A DNA stretch of 64,000 nt from Pseudomonas sp. Bc-h (GCF_002080045.1 NZ_MUIN01000005.1:82362-146361); one strand, 5' to 3'. Positions 1 through 10,862 are shown, counted from the first letter of the stretch. Notes: generated from the letters alone by a model not told the origin. Made by a program: numbers and translations.

Positions 1-610
1 TTTCGAAGGTCTTGGTCAGTTCACGCCCCAAAACAGCGGGACGATCAGCACCGAAGACGCCCTCCATATCCTGAAGACATTCGAGAATACGATGCGGTGC
101 CTCATAGAAGATCAGCGTGCGCGGCTCTTCCTTCAACAACTCGAGGCGAGCCTTGCGCCCCACCGCCTTGGCTGGCAGAAAACCCTCGAAGATGAAGCGA
201 TCGGATGGCAGCCCGGCTGCCGAGAGCGCCGCGATCAGAGCACAGGCGCCGGGGACCGGAACAACCTGGATACCGGCAGCTCGCGCCTGGCGCACCAAGT
301 GATAGCCGGGATCTGAAATCAACGGAGTCCCCGCATCGGAGATCAGCGCCACATCGTCGCCCGCCAGCAAACGCTGAATAAACCGACTGCCTTCTTCACG
401 CTCGTTATGCTCGTGACAGGCGGCGAGCGGCGTCGCTATGCCGAAATGTTGCATCAGCCGTAATGAATGGCGGGTATCTTCGGCAGCAATCAATGCAACC
501 TCACGAAGCACCTTCAAGGCACGCACGCTCATGTCATCCAGGTTGCCAATCGGCGTGGCCACCACATAAAGCGAGCCTGTAGTGGAATTCAAAGCACCTG
601 GAGCAGTCAA
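1..610 (-). CDS. rsmI: 16S rRNA 2'-O-methyltransferase RsmI, C-terminus cut by the window edge
   Basis: The minus-strand frame encodes the tetrapyrrole-methylase fold of RsmI, which methylates the 2'-O of C1402 in 16S rRNA using SAM. Visible family motifs are [13 protein letters not shown] near the N-terminus, AAEDTRHS, and [16 protein letters not shown] followed by [16 protein letters not shown]. The reading frame runs off the left edge, so roughly the last third is missing. I chose a TTG start at 610 because a GAGG lies 8 bases upstream; an in-frame GTG at 619 is the alternative. It is divergent from lpoA, the arrangement seen for yraL and yraM in E. coli. Confidence 0.93.
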   Translation of the reverse strand, partial: MTAPGALNSTTGSLYVVATPIGNLDDMSVRALKVLREVALIAAEDTRHSLRLMQHFGIATPLAACHEHNEREEGSRFIQRLLAGDDVALISDAGTPLISDPGYHLVRQARAAGIQVVPVPGACALIAALSAAGLPSDRFIFEGFLPAKAVGRKARLELLKEEPRTLIFYEAPHRILECLQDMEGVFGADRPAVLGRELTKTFE

Positions 611-619
611 AGCGCACAC

Positions 620-865
620 CTCATGTTCGGTAAAAGCCTGCATTGTACAGATTCAGGCAAAGCACACAGGGAGATTGAGAAATGGACGAACACATCCGCT
701 CACATACCGATACGACCGCCCGCCGACAGGGAAAATCACTGACTAAGGCGCACATTTGCGCCTCAAGCCGACCAATATCGCTGCTTTAACGCCTACAACA
801 TCGCGCCCCGGCCAGTGCTTGGGTACAATTCCACGCTAATTTGCTCGAGAATCAGGAACATACAC
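620..865. promoter_or_regulatory. Divergent rsmI/lpoA intergenic region
   Basis: This non-coding gap of about 250 bases must hold the start signals of both divergent genes. TACAAT-like -10 hexamers occur on the minus strand at 642-647 and on the plus strand at 834-839, but neither has a convincing -35 at 16-18 bases. No RNA gene was recognised. Confidence 0.35.
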
Positions 866-2680
866 ATGATCGCTTGCCTGCGGCTGTTCTCTGCCCTCTG
901 CCTGGCTGCCCTGTTGGCCGCTTGTGCCGGTTCGCCCTCTTCCAGTCTTGGCGAACTGCCACGCACCCCTGACGCCAGCATCGAGCAGTTGCTCGAACAA
1001 GCCGCTGCTGCCAAATCGCCCGACCAGGCCGCCTTGCTGCGACTGACGGCTGCCGATCTGGCCGCACGCCAAAACAACCCAAGCCGCGCGGCGAGCATTC
1101 TCGAGCAGGTCCAGATGGATCAACTCAAGACCGACAAGCAGATTTACGCCAACACCCTCTCCGCTGAGCTGGCACTGGGTCGCAGTCAGCCGAAAGCCGC
1201 GTTGACCGCCCTCAACCATCCAAGCATGCAGCATCTGGGTGAAATGCCGGTCGATCTGCAGACCCGCACCCACACCGTCCGTGCTCGCGCACTGGAAGCC
1301 GATGGCCAGACCCTCGCCGCTGCGAGCGAACGCGTGTTCATGGGGCCGCTGCTGCAGGGCGATGCTCTGACCGCGAACAACGATGCGATCTGGACGTTGG
1401 TCGCGGCATTACCACCTGAACAACTGCAAAGCACAGCCAACGACGACATGGGCGGCTGGCTCAGCCTGGCTCGTGCGGTCAAAGGTGCCGGCACGCTGGA
1501 ACAGCAGCAGGCTGCCATCGACAACTGGAAAGCGCAGAATCCGCAACACCCTGCCGCACGTCAGCTGCCTACCCCCCTCGCCCAACTGCGCGAACTGAAA
1601 AGCGAACCGCTGACCAAGATCGCCCTGCTGCTGCCACAGGATGGCCCACTTGCCTCGGTAGCCCGCGCCCTGCGTGATGGCTTCATGGCCGCACACTATC
1701 AGGCGCAGCAAGCCGGTCAGAAGCCACCTGCAATCGAGGTGTTCGACAGCTCCCGCGTGACTTCGATGGACGCGTTCTACGCTCAAGCCAAAGCCGCTGG
1801 CGTACAGATGGTCGTCGGGCCGCTGGAAAAACCACTGGTCAAACAGCTGAGCACGCATCAGCAACTGCCGATCACCACACTGGCGCTCAACTACAGCGAC
1901 GCCACCGCGCAGGGTCCTGCCGAGTTGTTCCAGTTCGGCCTCGCCGCCGAAGACGAAGCCCGCGAAGTCGCTCGTCGCGCCTGGGCCGATGGCAAGCGCA
2001 GCGCCGTGGCGATGGTGCCGAAAGGCGAATGGGGTGATCGCGTACTCGACGCCTTCCGTCAGAGCTGGCAAGCCAAGGGCGGCACGCTCCTCGGCGTAGA
2101 ACGCATCGATCAGCCGGTCGCACTGGCTCAGCAAGTCGCCGACCTGTTCCAGCTGCGCAACAGCGAAGGCCGCGCGCAACGCCTGCAGAGCACCACTGGT
2201 GCGCAAGCGGCTGCACAGCCGACTCGTCGTCAGGACGTCGACTTCATGTTCCTGGCAGCGACTCCTCAACAAGCTCAGCAGATCAAACCGACCATGGTCT
2301 TCCAGTACGCGGGCGACGTTCCGGTATACGCCACCTCCCACCTGTTCACCAACAGCGGCGATCAGGCGATGTACAACGACCTGGCCGGCGTACGCTTCTG
2401 CGAAACCCCTTGGCTGCTCAATGCGAACGACCCGTTGCGCCAGCAGGTGACCGCGCAATGGCCACAAGCGGGCGGCAGCCTGGGCCGTCTGTATGCGATG
2501 GGCATCGACGCCTATCGTCTGGCACCGCGCCTGACGCAACTCAAAACCCTGCCTGACAGCCGCATCGACGGCTTGTCCGGAAGCCTGGCCATCGGTCAGG
2601 GTCAGCGCATCGAGCGTCAACTGCCTTGGGCACAGTTTGTCGACGGCAAGGTCCAGCGCCTGCCGGACACCGCCCCTTGA
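866..2680 (+). CDS. lpoA: Penicillin-binding protein activator LpoA (LppC family lipoprotein)
   Basis: A 604-residue outer-membrane lipoprotein. The signal peptide ends in a lipobox LLAAC with the lipidated cysteine at residue 20. Residues about 30-240 form the helical TPR-like N-domain. From about residue 250 (KIALLLPQDGPLASVARALRDGF) comes the periplasmic-binding-protein-like LppC domain. In E. coli LpoA activates the peptidoglycan synthase PBP1A; the same role is inferred here. I used the ATG at 866 because it begins the signal peptide; an in-frame ATG at 815 would add residues ahead of it. The gene overlaps the yraN start. Confidence 0.9.
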   Translation: MIACLRLFSALCLAALLAACAGSPSSSLGELPRTPDASIEQLLEQAAAAKSPDQAALLRLTAADLAARQNNPSRAASILEQVQMDQLKTDKQIYANTLSAELALGRSQPKAALTALNHPSMQHLGEMPVDLQTRTHTVRARALEADGQTLAAASERVFMGPLLQGDALTANNDAIWTLVAALPPEQLQSTANDDMGGWLSLARAVKGAGTLEQQQAAIDNWKAQNPQHPAARQLPTPLAQLRELKSEPLTKIALLLPQDGPLASVARALRDGFMAAHYQAQQAGQKPPAIEVFDSSRVTSMDAFYAQAKAAGVQMVVGPLEKPLVKQLSTHQQLPITTLALNYSDATAQGPAELFQFGLAAEDEAREVARRAWADGKRSAVAMVPKGEWGDRVLDAFRQSWQAKGGTLLGVERIDQPVALAQQVADLFQLRNSEGRAQRLQSTTGAQAAAQPTRRQDVDFMFLAATPQQAQQIKPTMVFQYAGDVPVYATSHLFTNSGDQAMYNDLAGVRFCETPWLLNANDPLRQQVTAQWPQAGGSLGRLYAMGIDAYRLAPRLTQLKTLPDSRIDGLSGSLAIGQGQRIERQLPWAQFVDGKVQRLPDTAP

Positions 2681-3051
2681 TCTCAGACAACACGCGACAA
2701 ATCGCCGGGCGCGAGGCTGAAGCCTGCGCCCTGCGGCACTTGCAACAACAGGGTTTACAGCTGATCACGCAGAACTGGTCATGCAAACGCGGCGAGCTTG
2801 ATCTGGTCATGCTCGACGGCGATACAGTAGTATTCGTCGAAGTTCGCTATCGGCGCCACGCTGGATGGGGTGGCGCGCTGGAAAGCGTCGATTTTCGCAA
2901 GCAGCAAAAGCTTACTCTGGCCGCACAATGGTTTCTGCAGACCGAGTCGAAATGGGCGGATTCTCCGTGCCGGTTCGACGTCGTCGCAATCAATGGCGAC
3001 CCAGGCACCGAGCCTGCGCTGAGCTGGTTACAGAATGCGTTCGACAGCTGA
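2677..3051 (+). CDS. yraN: YraN/UPF0102 family predicted nuclease-fold protein
   Basis: A 124-residue protein of the UPF0102 family, related in fold to PD-(D/E)xK endonucleases. The core is visible as RGELDLVMLDGDTVVFVEVRYR, with the acidic residues of the ELD and VEV strands. The function of the family is not established. The likely start is a TTG at 2677 overlapping the TGA of lpoA, giving the usual family N-terminus (ISDNTRQIAGREAE). That indicates translational coupling in the lpoA-yraN-gmhA/diaA-dolP series. Confidence 0.85.
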   Translation: MISDNTRQIAGREAEACALRHLQQQGLQLITQNWSCKRGELDLVMLDGDTVVFVEVRYRRHAGWGGALESVDFRKQQKLTLAAQWFLQTESKWADSPCRFDVVAINGDPGTEPALSWLQNAFDS

Positions 3052-4376
<1,325 letters not shown>

Positions 4377-4390
4377 TTGATCCTTAGCAA

Positions 4391-4450
4391 TCCGGTTTGC
4401 CGGCGGTGGCTCTCTCGAAATCGCCACCGCCGGCACGCCGGACTGCTACA
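4391..4450. repeat. REP-type inverted pair (copy 1)
   Basis: Two inverted arms, TTGCCGGCGGTGGC and GCCACCGCCGGCA, separated by about 12 bases and bounded by TCCGG/CCGGA. The same architecture recurs at 10795, 18578 and 27825. It lies between convergent genes, typical of Pseudomonas REP/BIME elements. Confidence 0.8.
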
Positions 4451-4472
4451 GGAGCAAGGTGTTTCGGACACA

Positions 4473-4503
4473 AAAAAGGCGATCCCTCGGGATCGCCTTT
4501 TTC
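4473..4503. terminator. Bidirectional intrinsic terminator between dolP and sspB
   Basis: Perfect stem AAGGCGATCC / GGGATCGCCTT with a CTC-centred loop, flanked by A-run and T-run, so it can end transcription from both convergent units. Confidence 0.85.
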
Positions 4504-4519
4504 GTTGCTGCGCAGTCGA

Positions 4520-4933
4520 CTACTTGACCACTTTCAGACTTGGCCGGCCGCTTGGGCGCGGTGGCTCGTCATCCGGTGGCGGCATGTCGTCGTCCACATC
4601 CAGGTCTTCATCGTCATCCACAGCGGGCTCCAGATCGAAGACCATGCCCTGGCCGTTCTCACGGGCATAAATACCCATGACCGCAGCGACAGGCACGTAC
4701 AGGCTGTGCGGAACGCCACCGAAGCGGCCTTCGAAGCTCACCGCGTCGTTATCCATGTGCAGGTGGCGCACGGCGCTTGGCGAGATGTTGAGGACGATCT
4801 GCCCATCATTGGCAAAACCTTGCGGGACTTGTACCGCCGGGTATTCGGCATTGACCAGAATGTGCGGCGTGCAATCGTTATCCACGATCCACTCATACAG
4901 AGCGCGGATCAGATAGGGGCGACTGGAGTTCAT
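4520..4933 (-). CDS. sspB: ClpXP protease specificity-enhancing factor SspB
   Basis: A 137-residue adaptor that delivers ssrA-tagged proteins to ClpXP. The N-terminal folded domain (SSRPYLIRALYEWIVDNDCTPH) spans about 1-105. A very acidic linker follows (DDDEDLDVDDDMPPPDDEPP), then a C-terminal ClpX-binding tail GRPSLKVVK. The ATG at 4933 gives the conserved N-terminus; a longer frame upstream reads through sspA and is not used. It lies directly downstream of sspA, as in most gammaproteobacteria. Confidence 0.93.
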   Translation of the reverse strand: MNSSRPYLIRALYEWIVDNDCTPHILVNAEYPAVQVPQGFANDGQIVLNISPSAVRHLHMDNDAVSFEGRFGGVPHSLYVPVAAVMGIYARENGQGMVFDLEPAVDDDEDLDVDDDMPPPDDEPPRPSGRPSLKVVK

Positions 4934-4952
4934 CGAACGGTTCCTTAGGCCT

Positions 4953-5570
4953 TTAGCGCATGTCGCGTTCGGCACCAGACAGACTTGCCTGAAATGCCTC
5001 GCGCGCAAATTGGCGCTCCATATAATCAAGCAGCGGCTTGGCAGGCCGCGGCAACTCGATACCCAGAATCGGCAGGCGCCAGAGTATGGGCAATAGACAG
5101 CAATCGACCAGACTTTGCTCGTCACTGAGGAAAAAAGCTTTTTCCGCGAACAGTGGCGACACGCCGGTCAGACTTTCGCGCAGCTCCTTGCGCGCCTGGA
5201 CGCGAGCAGCTTCTTTGCTGCGCGGGTCCAGAATGAGATCCACCAGCCCGCACCAGTCGCGCTGGATCCGATGGATCAGCAGACGACTGTTGGCCCGAGC
5301 CACAGGGTAAACCGGCAGTAAAGGCGGATGCGGGTAACGCTCATCCAGGTATTCCATGACAACCGTCGACTCGTACAACGCCAGGTCACGATCGACCAGG
5401 GTAGGCACGCTGCCGTACGGATTCACCTCGATCAGTCTGGCCGGATGACGGCCCTCAACAACATCGATGATCTCGGCGCTGACACCTTTCTCGGCGAGCA
5501 CAATGCGCACGCGATGGGAATAGTGGTCGGCGGGGTCGGAGTAACAGGCCAACCGATTGGTCACGCCCAT
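4953..5570 (-). CDS. sspA: Stringent starvation protein A (GST-fold, RNA polymerase-associated)
   Basis: A 205-residue protein with the glutathione S-transferase fold. The N-terminal thioredoxin-like part ([23 protein letters not shown]) and the [23 protein letters not shown] segment are characteristic. SspA binds RNA polymerase and promotes stationary-phase and acid-stress transcription in E. coli. A strong GAGGAGG precedes the ATG at 5570. It is followed 19 bases later by sspB; transcription probably starts in the 5571-5600 gap or reads through from petABC. Confidence 0.93.
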   Translation of the reverse strand: MGVTNRLACYSDPADHYSHRVRIVLAEKGVSAEIIDVVEGRHPARLIEVNPYGSVPTLVDRDLALYESTVVMEYLDERYPHPPLLPVYPVARANSRLLIHRIQRDWCGLVDLILDPRSKEAARVQARKELRESLTGVSPLFAEKAFFLSDEQSLVDCCLLPILWRLPILGIELPRPAKPLLDYMERQFAREAFQASLSGAERDMR

Positions 5571-5599
5571 GGCGGTCCTCCTCGCTTGTTAAAATTTCG

Positions 5600-5636
5600 A
5601 AAGCAGAAAAAACGAACGCGCCCTGAAGGCGCCTCC
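5600..5636 (-). terminator. Candidate terminator downstream of petC
   Basis: On the minus strand a short GCGCC/GGCGC hairpin with loop TTCAG is followed by GTTCGTTTTTTC. It lies between petC and sspA and could separate the pet and ssp transcription units. The stem is only 5 base pairs. Confidence 0.45.
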
Positions 5637-5799
5637 GGCAACATCCACAATGAGCGGGTGTTCGTCGCGGGCGACAAGATAGCTCATTTACTCGAAGTAA
5701 ATTCTGCAATCTTTCGCCCGCCACTATACCCGCTCTGCGTCCATTACCCGAACGAGGCTCTCCAGAGCGCGTTCCGTCTACAGCAGGACAGATGATCTG

Positions 5800-6582
5800 T
5801 CAGTGCACATCCTTCCAGTATTCGCGCTTGAGCAGGTACGCGAAGATGAACAGCACGGCCAGATAAAGCAGCACATAGGTGCCGATGCGCTGGTGTTGCA
5901 GCTTGACCGGATTCGCCGAGTAGGCGAGGAAGGTCACCAGATTCTTGATCTTCTCGTCGAACTGCTCTTCGGTGAGCGTGCCGGTCTTGGGCACGATGGT
6001 CAGTTGATCGCACGCCTCGTGAGTCAACGGCGAGCCGGTCAGCGGGTCATATTGCTTCTTCCCATCTTCCTCCACCTGCACTTGCTTGCAACCGATTACC
6101 TGACGCCCCTGCAGCCCTACCAGCACGTTAGGCATACCCACGTTGGGGAAAACCTTGTTGTTTACGCCCCAGGGCCGCGCAGGGTCCTCGTAGAACGAAC
6201 GCAGATAACCGTAGAGCCAGTCGGTGCCGCGCACGCGCGCCACGAGAGTCAGGTCCGGCGGTGCCGCCCCGAACCAGGCCTTGGCATCGGCTGGCTGCAT
6301 GCCGGCGACCATGTGATCGCCGATCTTGGCGCCGGTGAACACCAACTTGTCCAGCATCAGCTCATGAGGAATGCCGAGATCGTCCGCGACCCGCTCATAA
6401 CGCTGGAACTTGGCGCTGTGGCAACCCATGCAATAGTTGACGAAGGTTCGCGCACCATCCTGCATGGCAACCTTGTCGGCAACATCGATGTCGACACTTT
6501 CCAGTTCCGGGCCACCATGCTCGGCGGCGAAAGACAGGATGGGCAAGGCAGCGAGAATAAAAACAGCCAATAGCTTTTTCAT
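5800..6582 (-). CDS. petC: Cytochrome c1 of the ubiquinol-cytochrome c reductase (bc1 complex)
   Basis: A 260-residue membrane-anchored cytochrome. A cleavable signal peptide (KKLLAVFILAALPILSFAA) precedes the mature protein. The haem c site is CMGCH in NYCMGCHSAKF. A C-terminal hydrophobic helix (TYVLLYLAVLFIFAYLL) anchors it, followed by a basic tail. It passes electrons from the Rieske protein to soluble cytochrome c. The ATG at 6582 overlaps the petB stop (ATGA). A much longer upstream open frame is not used. Confidence 0.95.
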   Translation of the reverse strand: MKKLLAVFILAALPILSFAAEHGGPELESVDIDVADKVAMQDGARTFVNYCMGCHSAKFQRYERVADDLGIPHELMLDKLVFTGAKIGDHMVAGMQPADAKAWFGAAPPDLTLVARVRGTDWLYGYLRSFYEDPARPWGVNNKVFPNVGMPNVLVGLQGRQVIGCKQVQVEEDGKKQYDPLTGSPLTHEACDQLTIVPKTGTLTEEQFDEKIKNLVTFLAYSANPVKLQHQRIGTYVLLYLAVLFIFAYLLKREYWKDVH

Positions 6583-7793
6583 CAGCCAGTCACCCTTTCC
6601 GGAACCGGTTTCGTCTTCTCGAACCGTGTGTAGAACGGCATCAGAATGAAGTAGGCGAAGTACAGGAACGTACACACCTGCGACAGCAACGCGCGTCCGG
6701 GGCTGGGTGGCAGAACCCCCAGAATCCCAAGAATCACGAAGGCCACACAAAACACCAGCAACCAGATTCGGCTGAGCCAGCCTTTGTAACGCATGGATTT
6801 GACCGGACTTCGGTCAAGCCACGGCAGGACGAACAGCACCGCAATCGCGGCCCCCATGGCCATCACCCCCATGAGCTTGTCCGGGATGGCGCGCAAGATC
6901 GCGTAGAACGGCGTGAAGTACCAGACCGGCGCGATATGTTCCGGCGTCTTGAAGGCGTTGGCCTGCTCAAAGTTGGGCTTCTCGAGGAAATACCCGCCCA
7001 TTTCCGGAAAGAAGAACACGATCGAACAGAAGATAAACAGGAACACCACCACTCCGACGATATCCTTGACGGTGTAGTAAGGGTGGAAGGCAATTCCGTC
7101 CAGCGGCTTGCCGTTTTCATCCTTGTGCTTCTTGATGTCCACGCCGTCTGGGTTGTTGGAGCCCACTTCATGCAGCGCGAGTACGTGCAGGACCACAAGC
7201 CCGAGAATCACGATAGGCAGCGCCACCACATGCAGGGCGAAGAAGCGGTTCAGGGTAATGCCCGAGATCAGGTAGTCGCCACGAATCCACTGAGTCAGGT
7301 CGTTGCCGATGACCGGAATCGCACCGAACAGCGAGATAATCACCTGAGCGCCCCAGTACGACATCTGCCCCCATGGCAGCAGGTAGCCCATGAAGGCTTC
7401 TGCCATCAGCGCCAGGTAGATGAGCATGCCAAAAATCCACACCAACTCACGCGGCTTCTGATACGAGCCGTAGAGCAGACCGCGGAACATGTGCAGATAC
7501 ACGACGATGAAGAAGGCCGAGGCGCCGGTGGAGTGAAGCAGGCGCAGGATCGAGCCGTACTCGACATCGCGCATGATGTATTCGACGGACGCGAACGCCT
7601 CCTCCGCCGAGGGCGTGTAACTCATCGTCAGCCAGACGCCGGTGACGATCTGGTTGACCAGCACCAGCAGCGCCAGCGAGCCGAAGAAGTAGAAGAAGTT
7701 GAAGTTCTTGGGGGCGTAATACTTGCTGAGATGGTCTTCCCACATGGAGGTCGCAGGGAAGCGCGCATCGATCCAGTCCATGAATTTGCTCAT
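6582..7793 (-). CDS. petB: Cytochrome b of the bc1 complex
   Basis: A 403-residue integral membrane protein with the usual eight-helix pattern. Haem-ligand histidines are visible in HSTGASAFFIVVYLHMF and in HVVALPIVILGLVVLHVLALHEVGS. The Qo-site PEWY-type loop appears as APVWYFTPFYAILRAIPDK. It oxidises ubiquinol and contributes to the proton gradient. The start at 7793 gives MSKFMDWIDARFPATSMWEDH and shares a base with the petA stop; a longer in-frame extension lies inside petA and is rejected. Confidence 0.95.
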   Translation of the reverse strand: MSKFMDWIDARFPATSMWEDHLSKYYAPKNFNFFYFFGSLALLVLVNQIVTGVWLTMSYTPSAEEAFASVEYIMRDVEYGSILRLLHSTGASAFFIVVYLHMFRGLLYGSYQKPRELVWIFGMLIYLALMAEAFMGYLLPWGQMSYWGAQVIISLFGAIPVIGNDLTQWIRGDYLISGITLNRFFALHVVALPIVILGLVVLHVLALHEVGSNNPDGVDIKKHKDENGKPLDGIAFHPYYTVKDIVGVVVFLFIFCSIVFFFPEMGGYFLEKPNFEQANAFKTPEHIAPVWYFTPFYAILRAIPDKLMGVMAMGAAIAVLFVLPWLDRSPVKSMRYKGWLSRIWLLVFCVAFVILGILGVLPPSPGRALLSQVCTFLYFAYFILMPFYTRFEKTKPVPERVTG

Positions 7794-8386
7794 TACGCTT
7801 TCTCCTGATCGACACCAATGACGATGATTGAGTCCGACTCGTAGGAATGCGGCGGCACTGGCAGATTCAGGGGTGCAGGTTGCGCTTTGTAGACGCGCCC
7901 AGCCAGGTCGTAATGGGAGCCGTGACAAGGACAGAAGTAACCGCCTACCCAGTCTTTACCCAGGTCTGCGGGAGCCACTTCGGGGCGGAACGTGGGCGAA
8001 CAGCCCAGGTGGGTGCAGATGCCGATCAGCAAAAGCAGCTCTGGCTTGATCGAACGAACCACAGGGTCAACGTAGGCAGGTTGAGTGGAGTTCTTGGATT
8101 CGGGATCGGAGAGCTGGGCGGTGATCTTGCCCAGATTGGTGAGAATTTCCGGCGTGCGGTGAACGATGAAGACTGGCTGACCTCGCCATTCAGCAATCAT
8201 CTGCTGACCGGGCTCGATCTTGCTGATATTGACTTTTACGGGGGCGCCAGCCGCTTTGGCTTTGGCACTGGGAAACCATGACCCCACGAACGGGACCGCA
8301 GCCCCCACCGCTCCTGCTGCGCCAACCACCGAAGTGGCCGCGACGAGGAAGCGACGCCGGCCTGCATTCACGCCGTCATTGCTCAT
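7793..8386 (-). CDS. petA: Rieske iron-sulfur subunit of the bc1 complex
   Basis: A 197-residue protein with an N-terminal twin-arginine signal/anchor (GRRRFLVAATSVVGAAGAVGAAVPF). The two [2Fe-2S] ligand boxes are CTHLGC and CPCHGSHYD, near residues 120-155. It is first in the petABC operon. The ATG at 8386 follows an AGAGGA seven bases upstream; an ATG five codons earlier is possible but badly placed for that site. Confidence 0.95.
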   Translation of the reverse strand: MSNDGVNAGRRRFLVAATSVVGAAGAVGAAVPFVGSWFPSAKAKAAGAPVKVNISKIEPGQQMIAEWRGQPVFIVHRTPEILTNLGKITAQLSDPESKNSTQPAYVDPVVRSIKPELLLLIGICTHLGCSPTFRPEVAPADLGKDWVGGYFCPCHGSHYDLAGRVYKAQPAPLNLPVPPHSYESDSIIVIGVDQEKA

Positions 8387-8592
8387 TCCGTCCTCTCCCA
8401 TCAGCTTTTAGAGGCCCGCTTGGTCAGGCTTCTCTTTGAATTATTTTTCTAGCTGTCAAAAAATCCTGCCGAATGGTAATCAAAGCCCCTTATGGTCGCA
8501 AGGGCATTACCTTTTGGCGAAAACGGGGAGGCCTTATAGAACGGGGCATCCACGGATGAGTCGTGTCGTCACACCCAATAATAGACGCCCAT

Positions 8593-8636
8593 AAAAAAAC
8601 GCCCAGTTCCAATTGGAAACTGAGCGTTCTTTTTGA
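8593..8636 (-). terminator. Intrinsic terminator of the rplM-rpsI operon
   Basis: On the minus strand a long stem (ACGCTCAGTTTCC pairing with GGAACTGGGCGT, one bulge) with an AATT loop is followed by seven T residues. It lies just downstream of the rpsI stop. Confidence 0.85.
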
Positions 8637-8648
8637 ACGAAAAGCGAA

Positions 8649-9041
8649 TTAACGCTTCGAGTACTGCGGACGCTTACGCGCTTTACGCAGACCGACTTTC
8701 TTACGTTCAACTTCGCGAGCATCGCGAGTAACGAAGCCTGCTTTGCGCAGAGCGCTACGCAGAGTTTCGTCGTACTGCATCAGAGCGCGGGTGATACCGT
8801 GGCGGATTGCGCCAGCTTGACCACTCACACCACCGCCGATGACAGTGACGTAGATGTCGAATTTTTCGACAGTCTCGGTCAGTTCCAGCGGCTGGCGAAC
8901 TACCATGCGGGCAGTTTCGCGACCGAAGAACGTGTCCAGGGAGCGGTTGTTGATGGAGATGTTACCGGTGCCCGGACGCAGGAAAACGCGAGCGGTTGCG
9001 GTCTTGCGACGGCCAGTGCCGTAATTTTGAGTCGCCGACAT
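8649..9041 (-). CDS. rpsI: 30S ribosomal protein S9
   Basis: A 130-residue ribosomal protein of normal length. The N-terminus has [18 protein letters not shown], and the basic C-terminal tail ends in [11 protein letters not shown], the part that reaches the P-site tRNA. It lies 14 bases after rplM in the standard two-gene operon and is followed by a strong terminator. Confidence 0.97.
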   Translation of the reverse strand: MSATQNYGTGRRKTATARVFLRPGTGNISINNRSLDTFFGRETARMVVRQPLELTETVEKFDIYVTVIGGGVSGQAGAIRHGITRALMQYDETLRSALRKAGFVTRDAREVERKKVGLRKARKRPQYSKR

Positions 9042-9055
9042 AATGAACTATTCCG

Positions 9056-9484
9056 TTAAAACTTCAGTTCTTGGGGCTGCTGAGCAGTATGTGGGTGTGC
9101 AGCGCCCGCATAGACTTTCAGCTTACGATACATGTCGCGACCCAGCGGGTTCTTAGGCAGCATGCCTTTGACCGCGGTCTCGATCACGCGCTCAGGAGCT
9201 TTGGCGATCAGCTTTTCAAAGTTGATCGACTTGATCCCGCCCGGGAAACCGGAGTGAGAGTAGTAGATCTTGTCGGTGGTTTTGGCACCAGTAACACGGA
9301 TTTGCTCAGCGTTGATCACGACGATGTAGTCGCCAGTGTCGACGTGCGGAGTGTATTCCGGCTTGTGCTTGCCACGCAGACGGCTCGCGATTTCCGTGGC
9401 CAGACGACCCAGGGTCTGGCCAGCAGCGTCGACGACGAACCAGTCGCGCTTTACTGTTTCCGGTTTAGCGGTAAAAGTTTTCAT
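9056..9484 (-). CDS. rplM: 50S ribosomal protein L13
   Basis: A 142-residue protein of full family length, with [35 protein letters not shown] near the N-terminus and [26 protein letters not shown] near the C-terminus. It is an early-assembly 23S rRNA-binding protein. It is first in the rplM-rpsI operon behind a good sigma-70-like promoter. The short leader contains a CCGCC/GGCGG inverted repeat about 30 bases upstream of the start. Confidence 0.97.
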   Translation of the reverse strand: MKTFTAKPETVKRDWFVVDAAGQTLGRLATEIASRLRGKHKPEYTPHVDTGDYIVVINAEQIRVTGAKTTDKIYYSHSGFPGGIKSINFEKLIAKAPERVIETAVKGMLPKNPLGRDMYRKLKVYAGAAHPHTAQQPQELKF

Positions 9485-9525
9485 TCTTTATAGCCTCAAA
9501 GGCCGCCCTGAAAAATAGACGGCGG

Positions 9526-9554
9526 AGCATACTCATTAGTACGGTCTTTGACAA
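9526..9554 (-). promoter_or_regulatory. Sigma-70-like promoter for rplM-rpsI
   Basis: Reading the minus strand, a -35 TTGTCA (9549-9554) and a -10 TATGCT (9526-9531) are separated by exactly 17 bases. The predicted transcript starts about 35-40 bases ahead of rplM. Confidence 0.65.
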
Positions 9555-9724
9555 GTCAAAGGCCGCCGGGCACGAACGCTATAGGGGGCTCGGGTCAGCG
9601 CGTTCGATCGCAGCGGTATCTTCTGGCGCGGGGCATCACTCCCACGACAAAGAGACGCGGAATTATGCAGATTGCGAAAAAAATTTCAACCTGCTTTTAT
9701 GGCTCTTTTAAACAGGAGAGCCAG

Positions 9725-10762
9725 ATGGACTATCGCAAACTGGGCAGAACCGACCTCAAGGTCAGCGCAATCTGCCTCGGCACGATGACCTGGGGCGAGC
9801 AAAACAGCGAGTCCGAGGCCTTCGCCCAGATCGAACGCGCCAAGGCGGCGGGTATCAATTTCATGGACACCGCCGAGATGTACCCGGTCCCGCCCAAGAA
9901 AGAAACCTACGCCAGCACCGAAACCATTATCGGCAACTGGTTCAAGAAAAGCGGTGATCGCGCCGACTGGATCCTCGCCAGCAAGATCGCCGGCCCCGGC
10001 AACGGCATCGATTACATTCGTGACGGCCAGCTGAAATTCAACCGCGATCATATCGTTGCCGCCGTGGATGCCAGCCTCAAGCGCCTGCAGACCGACTACC
10101 TCGATCTTTATCAACTGCACTGGCCAGAGCGCAGCACCAATTTCTTCGGCAAGCTGGGCTATACCCACAGCGATGAGCAGTTCACGCCATTGCTGGAAGT
10201 ACTCCAGGCGCTGGACGAACAGGTCAAGGCCGGCAAGATCCGTCACGTGGGCCTGTCCAACGAAAGCGCGTGGGGCGCCATGAAGTTTCTGGCTGAGTCC
10301 GATAGCCACGGGCTGACCCGCCCGGTGTCTATCCAGAACCCGTACAACCTGCTCAACCGCAGCTTTGAGGTGGGTCTGGCAGAAGTGGCCATTCGTGAAC
10401 AATGCGGTCTGCTGGCCTACTCGCCCATGGCGTTCGGCATGCTGTCCGGCAAATACGAGAATGGCGCTCGCCCGGCAAAAGGTCGTCTGAGTCTGTACAG
10501 CCGCTTCACCCGCTACTTCAACCCGCAATCGGAAGCGGCTTGCGCCCGCTATGTCGCGCTGGCCCGTGAACACGGTCTGGATCCGGCACAGATGGCGCTG
10601 GCGTTCGTGACCAGCCGTTCGTTCGTGACCAGCAACATTATTGGTGCGACGACGCTGGAGCAGCTGGACAGCAACCTGGCGAGCGCCGAACTGGTGCTGT
10701 CCGCGGAAGTGCTGGCGGGTATCGAGGCGATCCACAAGGATCAGCCCAATCCTGCGCCGTGA
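9725..10762 (+). CDS. tas: Tas-type NADP(H)-dependent aldo-keto reductase
   Basis: A 345-residue TIM-barrel oxidoreductase, close throughout to E. coli Tas. It shares LGTMTWGEQNSESEAFAQ, FMDTAEMYPVPPK, the SLLNRSFEVGLAEV-type segment (here NLLNRSFEVGLAEV) and the ending DPAQMALAFV. The AKR catalytic tetrad is D48, Y53, K87 and H132. The physiological substrate is unknown. I chose the ATG at 9725 because AGGAGA precedes it and it begins at the first beta strand; an upstream in-frame start at 9548 overlaps the rplM promoter. It is monocistronic and followed by a REP pair. Confidence 0.88.
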   Translation: MDYRKLGRTDLKVSAICLGTMTWGEQNSESEAFAQIERAKAAGINFMDTAEMYPVPPKKETYASTETIIGNWFKKSGDRADWILASKIAGPGNGIDYIRDGQLKFNRDHIVAAVDASLKRLQTDYLDLYQLHWPERSTNFFGKLGYTHSDEQFTPLLEVLQALDEQVKAGKIRHVGLSNESAWGAMKFLAESDSHGLTRPVSIQNPYNLLNRSFEVGLAEVAIREQCGLLAYSPMAFGMLSGKYENGARPAKGRLSLYSRFTRYFNPQSEAACARYVALAREHGLDPAQMALAFVTSRSFVTSNIIGATTLEQLDSNLASAELVLSAEVLAGIEAIHKDQPNPAP

Positions 10763-10794
10763 AGAGTCTCTAACGAACGCTGACTGAACCCTCT

Positions 10795-10862
10795 GTAGCG
10801 GCCCGGGTTGCCGGCGGTAGCGATTTCAAACAAGCCGCCGCCGGCAAGCCGGACTGCCACAG
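10795..10862. repeat. REP-type inverted pair (copy 2)
   Basis: Arms TTGCCGGCGGTAGC and GCCGCCGCCGGCAA, about 16 bases apart, ending GCCACAGG. It lies between the convergent aldo-keto reductase and acyl-CoA dehydrogenase genes. Confidence 0.8.

Noticed and set aside
1409..2620. 403-codon minus-strand frame inside lpoA
   Set aside because: Antisense shadow of a recognised lipoprotein gene.
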